A DNA stretch of 64,000 nt from Streptomyces sp. AA1529 (GTDB lineage Bacteria > Actinomycetota > Actinomycetes > Streptomycetales > Streptomycetaceae). Under the pieces are notes generated by a model, which did not search any database, was not told the origin of the DNA, and worked only from the letters and a program-made list of their open reading frames with translations. The position numbers and the translations under genes were made by a program. Of the stretch, positions 44,101-51,211 are shown one piece after another. Numbering within the stretch: the stretch's first letter is position 1; the number at the start of each line of letters is the position of its first letter. The DNA lies in contig NZ_ALAP01000075.1 of NCBI RefSeq assembly GCF_000280905.1, positions 52,608 through 116,607 of the forward strand, written 5' to 3'.

Positions 44101-45498
44101 CGTCCTCTCCGGCGAGGGCGTCGCGGACGAGCTCGGGCTCCTCGGCGAGTCCGAGGCGCTCCTCCAGTGTCGCGGCGACCTCCTCGGCCGCCTCCCGGTC
44201 GGGCAGCACCAGCACATGCCGTACGTCGTTCACCGGGGCATTGTCTCAACCGCCCCGAGGGCCGGACCCGGCACCGGGCCGGGATCCGGGGGCGGAGGTC
44301 CCGGCCCCCGCCCGGAGCCGCATTCCGGCGAGCCGGCAGCATCGGCTCCCGGGCCGCCGGGCCGCCGGGCCGCCGGGCCCCCGGTCCCCGGGCCCCCGGT
44401 CCCCGGGCCGCCGGTGTCCCGGGCGGCGGTGTGCGTCGGGAGGGCGGAGAGGGGGCGGCGGGAGCTCGTCGGGCCGTTGTGTCGGTGCGGCGTGGGATGC
44501 TGTTCGCGATGGCTGGTACGCGTAAGAAGACCTCGGACGATCCGCTCGCGCCCGTGACCGTGGCGGTGGGGCAGGAAGAGCTGCTCATCGAGCGTGCCGT
44601 GCGGGTGGTGATCGATGCCGCACGCGCCGCGGACGCCGACACGGATGTGCGGGACCTGGCGTCCGGCGAGCTCCAGCCCGGCACGCTGGCCGAGCTGACC
44701 AGCCCCTCGCTCTTCGCCGAGCGGAAGGTCGTCGTGGTGCGCGCCGCGCAGGACCTCGCGGCGGAGACGGTCAAGGACGTCAAGGCGTATCTGACGGCGC
44801 CGGTCGAGGAGATCACCCTGGTGCTGGTGCACCAGGGCGGTGCCAAGGGCAAGGGGCTGCTGGACGCGGCGCGGAAAGCGGGTGCGCGCGAGGTCGAGTG
44901 CCCGAAGATGACCAAGCCGGCGGACCGGCTCGCCTTCGTCCGGGGCGAGTTCCGTGCCCTGGGGCGGTCGGCGACGTCCGAGGCGTGCCAGGCGCTGGTG
45001 GACGCCATCGGCAGCGATCTGCGCGAGCTGGCCTCGGCCTGCCGGCAGCTCACCGCCGATGTCGAGGGCACCGTCGACGAGGCCGTGGTCGGCCGCTACT
45101 ACACCGGCCGGGCGGAGGCGTCCAGCTTCACCGTCGCCGACCGGGCGGTCGAGGGCAAGGCCGCCGAGGCGCTGGAGACGTTGCGCTGGGCGGTCTCCAC
45201 GGGAGTGGCACCGGTGCTGATCACCAGCGCGCTGGCACAGGGAGTGCGGGCCATCGGCAAGCTCGCCGGGGCGCCGCGCGGGGCCCGGCCGGGCGATCTC
45301 GCACGGGAGCTGGGCATGCCTCCGTGGAAGATCGACCGGGTGCGCCAGCAGACCCGCGGCTGGACGCCGGACGGGGTGGCCGCCGCGCTGCGCGCCGTCG
45401 CCGCGGCGGACGCGGCTGTCAAGGGCGGCGGAATGGATCCGGAGTACGCGCTGGAGAAGGCCGTCGTCACCATTGCGAGCGCCGCCCGCTCCCGCTGA
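41143..45498 (+). CDS. comEC: ComEC/Rec2 competence protein whose frame continues in phase into HolA
   Basis: The ComEC part covers residues 1 to about 940: N-terminal helices, an OB-like domain, the competence membrane domain (THLLAVSGSNLSIMLALLIG) and a C-terminal metallo-beta-lactamase domain with HFHADH at 717-722. It should form the inner-membrane DNA channel. No stop codon occurs between the end of that domain (about 43960) and the HolA start; I read every codon from 43981 to 44511. The frame therefore runs on antisense to the small gene at 43991-44233, through tandem repeats, and in phase into holA, giving 1451 codons. A TTA codon is at 41641-41643 (residue 167). Either a true stop was lost, or the sequence has an indel. 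Confidence 0.8.
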   Translation: MSPGRTRAGAGGGPPRAAPRAGPRSATGTPAPDPAAASRPARGGEEPPDLRLVLPAGAAWAAAALALGASAEHAALGAVLCAAAGLALSAGALRRRGPATPPPTGPGRAGPGGRGSPTVRGAAGRGSGRKGPAGPTLSVSAAVALLCAAAAGGTAALHAADLHRGPLPGLAADHARVTVEVTVTEDPHPTRPRTLGARQLAGSVVVRADAVALVGASGSRTRLRTPVLLLVRPERDGGPAGRKRTGADGARETGGGRDADSAARSAWLRLLPSTRLRVEADLMPPAPGGRGGRDIAAVLRVRSGPPRIVAGPTAVQRAAGALRAGLREASEGLEADARGLLPGLVVGDTSRLSPELADAFRAVDMTHLLAVSGSNLSIMLALLIGPPGLAHRAERRGLAPRLGLPLRTTAVTAALLTLGFVVVCRPDPSVLRAAACGLITLWAIGTGRRRSLLPALAAAVLLLVCYDPWLARDFGFLLSVLATASLLTVAPRWSEALRRRGWPGRAAEALAAAAAAQAACAPVVVVLAAHVSLLAVPCNLLAEFLVAPATVLGFAALAAAPVAMPAAQGLAWLAGLPVSAIAGVARTGAGLPGAEIDWPGGWTGALGLAALLAVALTVLHKSAACRPWLGAVCALGVLVAVLRPLPLVRPLTGWPPAGWRMVACDVGQGDALVLALDGERGGAAGAVVVDAGPEPDAVDRCLRDLGVRSVPLVVLTHFHADHVAGLPGVLRGRSVGEIRTTALAEPPGQAAFVRGTARGAGVPVRVSHAGERQRAGDLRWEVVWPPSDPVEGGAAPSPGGAGGEGAGGDGANDASVTLLVRTAGLRLFLPGDLEPEAQQALLAARPGLPRVDVLKVAHHGSRFQAPALLRRLRPRVALVSAGRENPYGHPAPETLQALSAAGALVARTDRHGALALTRRPDGTPAVVTRRGTPGATDVAAGSAAASGGRVSRAPASPRALPRPLPAGRDRRRVDLRAPPATGRPRRRPLRRGRRGRARAPRRVRGAPPVSRRPPRPPPGRAAPAHAVRRSPGHCLNRPEGRTRHRAGIRGRRSRPPPGAAFRRAGSIGSRAAGPPGRRAPGPRAPGPRAAGVPGGGVRREGGEGAAGARRAVVSVRRGMLFAMAGTRKKTSDDPLAPVTVAVGQEELLIERAVRVVIDAARAADADTDVRDLASGELQPGTLAELTSPSLFAERKVVVVRAAQDLAAETVKDVKAYLTAPVEEITLVLVHQGGAKGKGLLDAARKAGAREVECPKMTKPADRLAFVRGEFRALGRSATSEACQALVDAIGSDLRELASACRQLTADVEGTVDEAVVGRYYTGRAEASSFTVADRAVEGKAAEALETLRWAVSTGVAPVLITSALAQGVRAIGKLAGAPRGARPGDLARELGMPPWKIDRVRQQTRGWTPDGVAAALRAVAAADAAVKGGGMDPEYALEKAVVTIASAARSR
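43991..44233 (-). CDS. Small conserved acidic protein, antisense to the comEC read-through
   Basis: 80 residues, GTG start: MNDVRHVLVLPDREAAEEVA, then an acidic region and LVVLEDPPACDPALLEEVAAAHEGW at the end. Soluble, probably a small alpha/beta (ferredoxin-like) fold. GACAAT with a 6-base spacer precedes the GTG (44245-44240), a leaderless arrangement. A protein of this kind is, from memory, usual between comEC and holA in streptomycetes. Function unknown. Confidence 0.7.
   Translation of the reverse strand: MNDVRHVLVLPDREAAEEVAATLEERLGLAEEPELVRDALAGEDDAEDAQWLVVLEDPPACDPALLEEVAAAHEGWLERD
44351..44412 (+). repeat. 8-bp and 15-bp tandem repeats between comEC and holA
   Basis: GGGCCGCC three times (44351-44374), then GGGCCCCCGGTCCCC twice (44375-44404), then GGGCCGCC again (44405-44412). 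Gain or loss of the 8-bp unit would change the reading frame across the region. Confidence 0.85.
44509..45498 (+). CDS. holA: DNA polymerase III subunit delta
   Basis: 329 residues (MAGTRKKTSDDPLAPVTVAVGQEELL), the clamp-loader delta subunit, which opens the beta clamp. It shows the three-domain HolA pattern: the N-terminal part with SLFAERKVVVVRAAQDL, the middle VECPKMTKPADRLAFVRGEF and the C-terminal helical domain with LAGAPRGARPGDLARELGMPPWKID. ATG 44509 fits the family start; an in-frame ATG at 44497 is possible. GATGCT at 44496-44501 lies 7 bases before 44509. The same frame is open upstream into comEC. Confidence 0.9.
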   Translation: MAGTRKKTSDDPLAPVTVAVGQEELLIERAVRVVIDAARAADADTDVRDLASGELQPGTLAELTSPSLFAERKVVVVRAAQDLAAETVKDVKAYLTAPVEEITLVLVHQGGAKGKGLLDAARKAGAREVECPKMTKPADRLAFVRGEFRALGRSATSEACQALVDAIGSDLRELASACRQLTADVEGTVDEAVVGRYYTGRAEASSFTVADRAVEGKAAEALETLRWAVSTGVAPVLITSALAQGVRAIGKLAGAPRGARPGDLARELGMPPWKIDRVRQQTRGWTPDGVAAALRAVAAADAAVKGGGMDPEYALEKAVVTIASAARSR

Positions 45499-45620
45499 CC
45501 GTACCCACCGCCGCCGTCTGCCTCTTCCTCGCCCCGCGCTTTCGGTCCGGGCGGCCCGGGTCCGGCAGGGCGCCGCCGTCCGGTATGCCCCGTCGGCCCA
45601 CCGCGAAAGACCGCGGGCAC

Positions 45621-45671
45621 GGCAAAGGCCCCGCCCGAGCCCTGGGGAGGGACTGGAGCGGGGCCTTCGCC
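45621..45671. terminator. Bidirectional terminator between holA and rpsT
   Basis: AAGGCCCCGC (45625-45634) pairs with 45658-45667, extended by GGC/GCC at the base. It lies in the 344-base convergent gap 45499-45842, where no gene is seen. Confidence 0.65.
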
Positions 45672-45842
45672 GTCTGTCCGGTGCGCCGCACCCGCGTGGC
45701 GAACGCAGGCCGCGTGCGGCGCCCTGTCTCAAGCGGTTGCTCGGGCGTACGGCGGATGAGAGAGGGCCCGCCACATGCCGTCCGAGCGGCAGTCCGAGCG
45801 GTCCGGGGGACCGACGGGCTGCGGAATGCTCCGAGAGGGCGG

Positions 45843-46109
45843 TCAGCCCTTGAGGGTGGCCACGTACTTGGCCAGCGCCGCCTTCTTGTTGGCCGCGTTG
45901 TTCTTGTGCAGGACACCCTTGCTGGCGGCCTTGTCGAGCTTCCGGGCGGCGACCTGCTGCGCCTCGGCCGCCTTGGCGGCGTCACCGGCGGAGACGGCCT
46001 CGCGGGTGCGGCGGATCGCGGTCTTCAGCTCGGACTTCACGGCCTTGTTGCGCTGCCGGGCCTTCTCGTTGGTCTTGATCCGCTTGATCTGGGACTTGAT
46101 GTTCGCCAC
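45843..46109 (-). CDS. rpsT: 30S ribosomal protein S20
   Basis: 88 residues (VANIKSQIKRIKTNEKARQRN and on), normal S20 length, all helical and lysine-rich. GTG 46109 has AAAGG 8 bases upstream. It binds 16S rRNA. It is divergent from lepA, the usual actinobacterial arrangement. Confidence 0.96.
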   Translation of the reverse strand: MANIKSQIKRIKTNEKARQRNKAVKSELKTAIRRTREAVSAGDAAKAAEAQQVAARKLDKAASKGVLHKNNAANKKAALAKYVATLKG

Positions 46110-46144
46110 GAATGAGCCTTTGCGGTTCGGAGTTTTCAAACGCT

Positions 46145-46194
46145 GGTGCCGAGCGGGCACCCTTCAGTGCCACAAGGCACAGTCGGTCAGGCTA
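46145..46194 (-). promoter_or_regulatory. rpsT promoter and twin leader hairpins
   Basis: TAGCCT (46194-46189, minus) is a -10 with TTGGGA 19 bases further up. In the leader lie two adjacent small hairpins: GTGCC/GGCAC (46167-46180) and GGTGCC/GGCACC (46145-46161). Their repeated sequence suggests a protein-binding leader. Confidence 0.45.
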
Positions 46195-46365
46195 CCAGCC
46201 GGGGCGGTACCCCTCCCAATCCGGTCGGTGCCGCGTGCGCATGGGACCATGGGGTGCGACACATTCGTCTCGACGGGCCCGCACCCGGGCCGCCGAAGGT
46301 GTTCGAGACCTCGCCGCAAGAACCGACAGCCCGAAACCGACAGGCCAGAACCGACAGGACACTGC

Positions 46366-48240
46366 GTGCCCGCGACCCCAACGAACGCGCCGGAGCCGAG
46401 CCGTACCGACCCGGCGCTGATCCGTAACTTCTGCATCATCGCGCACATCGACCACGGCAAGTCCACGCTTGCCGACCGGATGCTCCAGCTCACCGGCGTC
46501 GTGGACAAGAGGCAGATGCGTGCGCAGTACCTCGACCGTATGGACATCGAGCGCGAGCGGGGCATCACGATCAAGTCCCAGGCCGTGCGGATGCCCTGGG
46601 CCCCCACGGACGACGCGTCCACCCCGCACGTCCTGAACATGATCGACACCCCCGGGCACGTGGACTTCACCTACGAGGTCTCCCGTTCGCTCGCGGCCTG
46701 CGAGGGGTGCATCCTCCTGGTGGACGCCGCGCAGGGGATCGAGGCGCAGACCCTCGCCAACCTCTACCTGGCGATGGAGCACGACCTCACGATCATCCCC
46801 GTGCTGAACAAGATCGACCTGCCCGCGGCGCAGCCGGAGAAGTTCGCCGCCGAGCTGGCGCACCTCATCGGCTGCGAGCCGGGTGACGTGCTGCGCGTCT
46901 CGGCCAAGACCGGTGAGGGCGTCGAGGAACTGCTGGACCAGGTCGTGCGCCAGGTCACCCCGCCGACCGGGGACGCGGAGGCGCCGGCCCGCGCGATGAT
47001 CTTCGACTCGGTCTACGACGCGTACCGCGGTGTGGTCACCTACATCAAGGTCGTCGACGGGATGCTCGGCAGGCGCGAGCGGATCCGGATGATGTCCACC
47101 GGGGCCACCCACGAACTGCTGGAGATCGGGGCGAACTCGCCGGAGATGACGCCCGCCGACGGACTGGGCGTGGGCGAGGTCGGCTATCTGATCACCGGTG
47201 TGAAGGACGTCCGCCAGTCCAAGGTGGGCGACACCGTCACGCTGCTGGCCAAGGGCGCCGAGGAGCCGCTGCCCGGCTACAAGGATCCCAAGCCGATGGT
47301 GTTCTCGGGGCTGTATCCGCTGGACGGCTCCGACTACCCCGAGCTGCGTGACGCCCTGGACAAGCTGCTGCTCAACGACGCCGCGCTGACCTACGAGCCG
47401 GAGACGTCCGCGGCGCTGGGCTTCGGCTTCCGGGTGGGCTTCCTGGGGCTGCTGCACTTGGAGGTGATCCGGGAGCGGCTGGAGCGGGAGTTCGGCCTCG
47501 ACCTGATCGCCACGGCGCCCAATGTGATCTACCGGGTGGAGATGGAGGACGGCACCGAGCACGTGGTGACCAACCCCAGCGAGTTCCCCACCGGGAAGAC
47601 CGCCACGGTGCACGAGCCGGTGGTGCGCGCGACGCTCATCGCACCCAGCGAGTTCATCGGCGCGATCATGGAACTGTGCCAGTCGCGGCGCGGTTCCCTG
47701 CAGGGCATGGACTACCTGTCCGAGGACCGGGTGGAGCTGCGGTACACGCTGCCGCTCGCGGAGATCGTCTTCGACTTCTTCGACGCGCTGAAGTCCAAGA
47801 CCCGCGGCTACGCCTCGCTGGACTACGAGCCGAGGGGCGAGCAGACGTCCGACCTGGTCAAGGTCGACATCCTCCTCCAGGGCGACAAGGTGGACGCGTT
47901 CTCCGCGATCGTGCACAAGGAGAAGGCGTACGCCTACGGCACCCGGATGGCCAACAAGCTGCGGGAGCTGATTCCGCGGCAGCAGTTCGAGGTGCCCATC
48001 CAGGCGGCTGTCGGCGCCCGCATCATCGCCCGCGAGACGATCCGTGCGATCCGCAAGGACGTGCTGGCCAAGTGCTACGGCGGTGACATCTCGCGGAAGC
48101 GGAAACTGCTGGAGAAGCAGAAGGAAGGCAAGAAGCGGATGAAGGTCGTCGGGCGGGTGGAGGTGCCGCAGGAGGCGTTCATCGCGGCGCTCTCCAGCGA
48201 CGACTCCGGCGGCGACGCCAAGGCCAAGGCCAAGAAGTAG
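46366..48240 (+). CDS. lepA: Elongation factor 4 (LepA)
   Basis: A 624-residue translational GTPase. G1 is AHIDHGKST, G3 DTPGH, G4 NKID, and the LepA-specific C-terminal domain ends in KKRMKVVGRVEVPQEAF. It acts on ribosomes in initiation/biogenesis and back-translocation. GTG 46366 gives the family N-terminus PATPTNAPEPSRTDPALIRNF, with AGGA 6 bases before it. Just upstream an ACCGACAG element is repeated three times (46322-46356). Confidence 0.96.
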   Translation: MPATPTNAPEPSRTDPALIRNFCIIAHIDHGKSTLADRMLQLTGVVDKRQMRAQYLDRMDIERERGITIKSQAVRMPWAPTDDASTPHVLNMIDTPGHVDFTYEVSRSLAACEGCILLVDAAQGIEAQTLANLYLAMEHDLTIIPVLNKIDLPAAQPEKFAAELAHLIGCEPGDVLRVSAKTGEGVEELLDQVVRQVTPPTGDAEAPARAMIFDSVYDAYRGVVTYIKVVDGMLGRRERIRMMSTGATHELLEIGANSPEMTPADGLGVGEVGYLITGVKDVRQSKVGDTVTLLAKGAEEPLPGYKDPKPMVFSGLYPLDGSDYPELRDALDKLLLNDAALTYEPETSAALGFGFRVGFLGLLHLEVIRERLEREFGLDLIATAPNVIYRVEMEDGTEHVVTNPSEFPTGKTATVHEPVVRATLIAPSEFIGAIMELCQSRRGSLQGMDYLSEDRVELRYTLPLAEIVFDFFDALKSKTRGYASLDYEPRGEQTSDLVKVDILLQGDKVDAFSAIVHKEKAYAYGTRMANKLRELIPRQQFEVPIQAAVGARIIARETIRAIRKDVLAKCYGGDISRKRKLLEKQKEGKKRMKVVGRVEVPQEAFIAALSSDDSGGDAKAKAKK

Positions 48241-48256
48241 CCCGGCGCGCGCCGTG

Positions 48257-48286
48257 GCGGCGGCCGGTCCGCATCCCGGCCGCCGC
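48257..48286 (+). terminator. Terminator hairpin after lepA
   Basis: An 11-bp perfect stem (48257-48267 with 48276-48286) with an 8-base loop, 17 bases after the stop. Confidence 0.65.
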
Positions 48287-48386
48287 TCCGGGCCGCCCCC
48301 GCCCCGGCGCTGGCCCCCGCCGCGCCCGGCGCGCCGCCGCGGCGGGTCCGCTCGGCGACTCGGCCGGCGGTGTCCGTGTGCGCTCC

Positions 48387-48480
48387 GCAGCAGCCCCCTT
48401 ACGTAGCGGTAGACCCCTTACGTAAGGGGGCTGCTGCCTTTACTCTGATCACTGCTCAGTAGTTACTCGTGAGTCAATAA
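48387..48480. promoter_or_regulatory. Palindromic operator/promoter region before the acyl-CoA synthetase gene
   Basis: A 17-bp inverted repeat (48387-48403 with 48421-48437) contains a 16-bp perfect palindrome CCCCTTACGTAAGGGG (48414-48429) and a third partial copy CCCCTTACGTA (48395-48405). Further down, ACTC-GT-GAGT lies in TTACTCGTGAGTCAA (about 48462-48476). TACTCT (48441-48446) is a -10 candidate. The stretch is clearly AT-richer than its surroundings. The pattern suits a TetR- or GntR-type repressor that senses acyl-CoA; the regulator is not in the window. Confidence 0.6.
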
Positions 48481-48546
48481 GCGCGAGCCGACACGCAGCA
48501 GGACGAAGCAGGACGACGAAGCAGGACGCGGGTCCCGGAGGATGTC

Positions 48547-50439
48547 GTGAGCGACACACAGTCCCTGATCGAGAACCGGCCGCCTTCCGTGGCCACGCTC
48601 TTCCTGGAGCGGGTCGAGGCCACACCCGACGCGGAGGCGTACCGCTATCCGGTGATCCGTCCCGCGGGCCAGGACGAGGGTCCGGACGAGTGGCGCTCCT
48701 ACAGCTGGCGCGAGGCGGCCGAGCGGGTGTTCTCGATCGCGGCGGGGCTCATGGACCTGGGGGTGCGCCCCGAGGAACGGGTCGGCATCGCCTCCGGCAC
48801 CCGGATCGAGTGGATCCTCTCCGACCTGGGCATCCTGTGTGCGGGCGCCGCCACCACCACCGTCTACCCCAGCACCAACGACTCCGAGACGGCCTACATC
48901 CTCGCCGACTCCGACAGCAAGGTGCTGATCGCCGAGGACGCCGACCAGCTCGCCAAGGTCCGCGCGCACCGGGACGAGTTGCCGAACCTGGCGCATGTCG
49001 TGCTCGTCGACGGGGAGCCCGGGGCCGAGGACGCGGCGGGCGACTGGGCGCTGAGCTTCGCGGAGCTGGAGCGGCGGGGCGCCGCCTACCGGGAGAAGCA
49101 CCCCGACGCCATCACCGAGACGGTGCAGGGGCTGCGCTCGGACCAGTTGGCCACCCTCATCTACACCTCCGGTACGACCGGAAAACCGAAGGGTGTCCGG
49201 CTGGCGCAGGACGCCTGGTCGTACATGGCCCGCGCGGTGCCGCAGACGGGCCTGCTGAACAGTGACGACGTGCAGTACCTGTGGCTGCCGCTGGCGCATG
49301 TCTTCGGCAAGATGCTGATCTCCGTGCAGATCGACTCCGGACACGTCATCGCGGTGGACGGCCGGGTCGACAAGATCATCGACAATCTCCCGGTCGTCCA
49401 GCCGACGAAGATGTGCGCGGTGCCGCGAATCTTCGAGAAGGTCTACAACGGCGTCGCGCAGAAGGCGCGGGCCGGTGGCGGTGCCAAGTACAGGATCTTC
49501 CAGTGGGCTGCCGAGGTGGCCCGCGAGTACGCGCGGACGACACAGGACAACCAGCGCCGCACCGGTGTGCCGGACGCGCCGACCGGGCTCAAGGTCAAGC
49601 ACGCCCTGGCCGACCGGCTCGTCTACAGCAAACTGCGGGACGCGTTCGGCGGCCGGATGGTCGGCTGCGTCTCCGGTTCGGCCGCGCTCGCCCCCGATCT
49701 CGGCTACTTCTTCGCCGGCGCGGGCATCCCGGTCCTGGAGGGCTACGGGCTCACCGAGTCGTCCGCCGCCAGTTTCTGCAACCGCACCGACAACTTCCGC
49801 ACCGGCACCGTCGGCAAACCGATGCCCGGTACCGAGGTGCGGATCGCGGACGACGGCGAGATCCTGCTGCGCGGCCCCGGCATCATGCAGGGGTACCACG
49901 GGCTGGCCGACAAGACCGCCGAAGTGCTGGAGGAGGACGGCTGGTTCCACACCGGCGACATCGGCGAGCTGTCGGACGACGGCTATCTGCGGATCACCGA
50001 CCGCAAGAAGGACCTGATTAAGACCTCCGGGGGCAAATACATCGCGCCCGCCGAGGTGGAGGGCCAGTTCAAGGCGATCTGCCCGTACGTCTCCAACATC
50101 CTGGTGCACGGTGCGGGCCGGAACTACTGCACCGCCCTGATCACGCTGGACGAACCGGCGATCACGGCGTGGGCGGCGGACCACGCGGACCTCAAAGGCA
50201 AGCCCTACGCCGAGGTGGTCGCCTCCGAGCAGGTGCGCGCCCTGGTGGACGGCTATGTCGAGCAGCTCAACGCGGGGCTCCAGCGCTGGCAGACGGTCAA
50301 GAAGTTCCGGGTACTGCCGCGCGACCTGGACATCGAGCACGGTGAGCTGACGCCCAGCCTCAAGATGAAGCGCCCGGTGGTGGAGCGGGAGTACGGCGAG
50401 CTGATCGAGGAGATGTACGAGGGCACCCGCGAACGCTGA
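48547..50439 (+). CDS. Long-chain fatty acyl-CoA synthetase (AMP-binding, FadD15-like)
   Basis: 630 residues of the adenylate-forming family. The P-loop is YTSGTTGKPKG at 206-216, the A5 motif GYGLTESSA, and the hinge and C-terminal motif GDIGELSDDGYLRITDRKKDLIKTSGGKYIAP is split by the usual turn, with the catalytic lysine in the last part. It activates long-chain fatty acids to CoA esters via acyl-AMP, for degradation or lipid synthesis. GTG 48547 follows GGAGG at 48537-48541. Confidence 0.92.
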   Translation: MSDTQSLIENRPPSVATLFLERVEATPDAEAYRYPVIRPAGQDEGPDEWRSYSWREAAERVFSIAAGLMDLGVRPEERVGIASGTRIEWILSDLGILCAGAATTTVYPSTNDSETAYILADSDSKVLIAEDADQLAKVRAHRDELPNLAHVVLVDGEPGAEDAAGDWALSFAELERRGAAYREKHPDAITETVQGLRSDQLATLIYTSGTTGKPKGVRLAQDAWSYMARAVPQTGLLNSDDVQYLWLPLAHVFGKMLISVQIDSGHVIAVDGRVDKIIDNLPVVQPTKMCAVPRIFEKVYNGVAQKARAGGGAKYRIFQWAAEVAREYARTTQDNQRRTGVPDAPTGLKVKHALADRLVYSKLRDAFGGRMVGCVSGSAALAPDLGYFFAGAGIPVLEGYGLTESSAASFCNRTDNFRTGTVGKPMPGTEVRIADDGEILLRGPGIMQGYHGLADKTAEVLEEDGWFHTGDIGELSDDGYLRITDRKKDLIKTSGGKYIAPAEVEGQFKAICPYVSNILVHGAGRNYCTALITLDEPAITAWAADHADLKGKPYAEVVASEQVRALVDGYVEQLNAGLQRWQTVKKFRVLPRDLDIEHGELTPSLKMKRPVVEREYGELIEEMYEGTRER

Positions 50440-50559
50440 GCCCCGCCCGGGCCGCATACCGCGGGCCCGCAGCCCCGCCGGGGGCGCGGCGGCAGCGGCC
50501 CGCGCCCTCCGGGGACCGGGGCAGTCGGAGCGGTGACCCCCAGGATCCGCGCAGTGCGC

Positions 50560-50892
50560 TCAGGGGCGCGGCCGGGGCTGCTGCTTCGCGGGCCGGCGCG
50601 CACGGTGCCGACGCAGCGGCCTGCCACCGGGCCCCGGGGCCGGGGTCCGGGGTCCGGCCGGGAAGTTGCCACGGAAGATGACCGGTCCGCTCGCACCGCC
50701 TGATGTGCCGAGCCGTCTCCGCCGGATGCGCTGAGCTGTCTCGAAACTGTCCGTCCTGGGCAGCACCGTGTCCGGCAGCACCGGCGCGCCCTCCCGCGCC
50801 GACGACGCCCGTGGCGCCTCCGGGACCGTCCGCACCACCGGCAGACGAGCCCCCCGGAACACCGCCTCCGGTGCCAGGAAGCCCCCCGTCAT
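50560..50892 (-). CDS. Candidate small hypothetical protein
   Basis: A 110-codon frame (MTGGFLAPEAVFRGARLPVVR and on) with an Arg/Pro-rich end. It resembles no family I know. The reason to list it is codon bias: over the first 60 codons about nine in ten third positions are G or C, first positions fewer and second positions fewest, as in real genes of this genome. No good ribosome-binding site is seen. The rest of the 772-base interval 50440-51211 has no convincing gene. Confidence 0.4.
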   Translation of the reverse strand: MTGGFLAPEAVFRGARLPVVRTVPEAPRASSAREGAPVLPDTVLPRTDSFETAQRIRRRRLGTSGGASGPVIFRGNFPAGPRTPAPGPGGRPLRRHRARRPAKQQPRPRP

Positions 50893-51211
50893 GGCGTCGG
50901 CGGACAGGGGCCCGCCTCCTCGGCGGCCGCACACCTGGTGGCGATGTGCGCCGCGCCGCATCGCCCGCTGTCGTGGTTCCGGCCGGTCGCGGAGCGCGCG
51001 CCGATCGCGGATCGGAGCCGGGAAAGGCAGCAGAATATCCGGCTTCCGGGCGATGTCAATCGCATGCGGGTCGCGAGCGGCAGTCTTCGGCCACCTTTTC
51101 CGTGACTCGGCGCATATGAGCGGGCTCCTTCTGTCACCCTTGCTCTACCGCGCCGAGCGTGGTGAGGGAACGGCCGGGGGGTGTGCCCGGGAAAGGCCCG
51201 GGGAGGGTGCG

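Noticed and set aside
50768..51211. N-terminal extension of the SpoIIE-type protein
   Set aside because: The extra 148 codons are Arg/Ser/Pro-rich with no bias for coding, and a good ribosome-binding site lies before ATG 51212.
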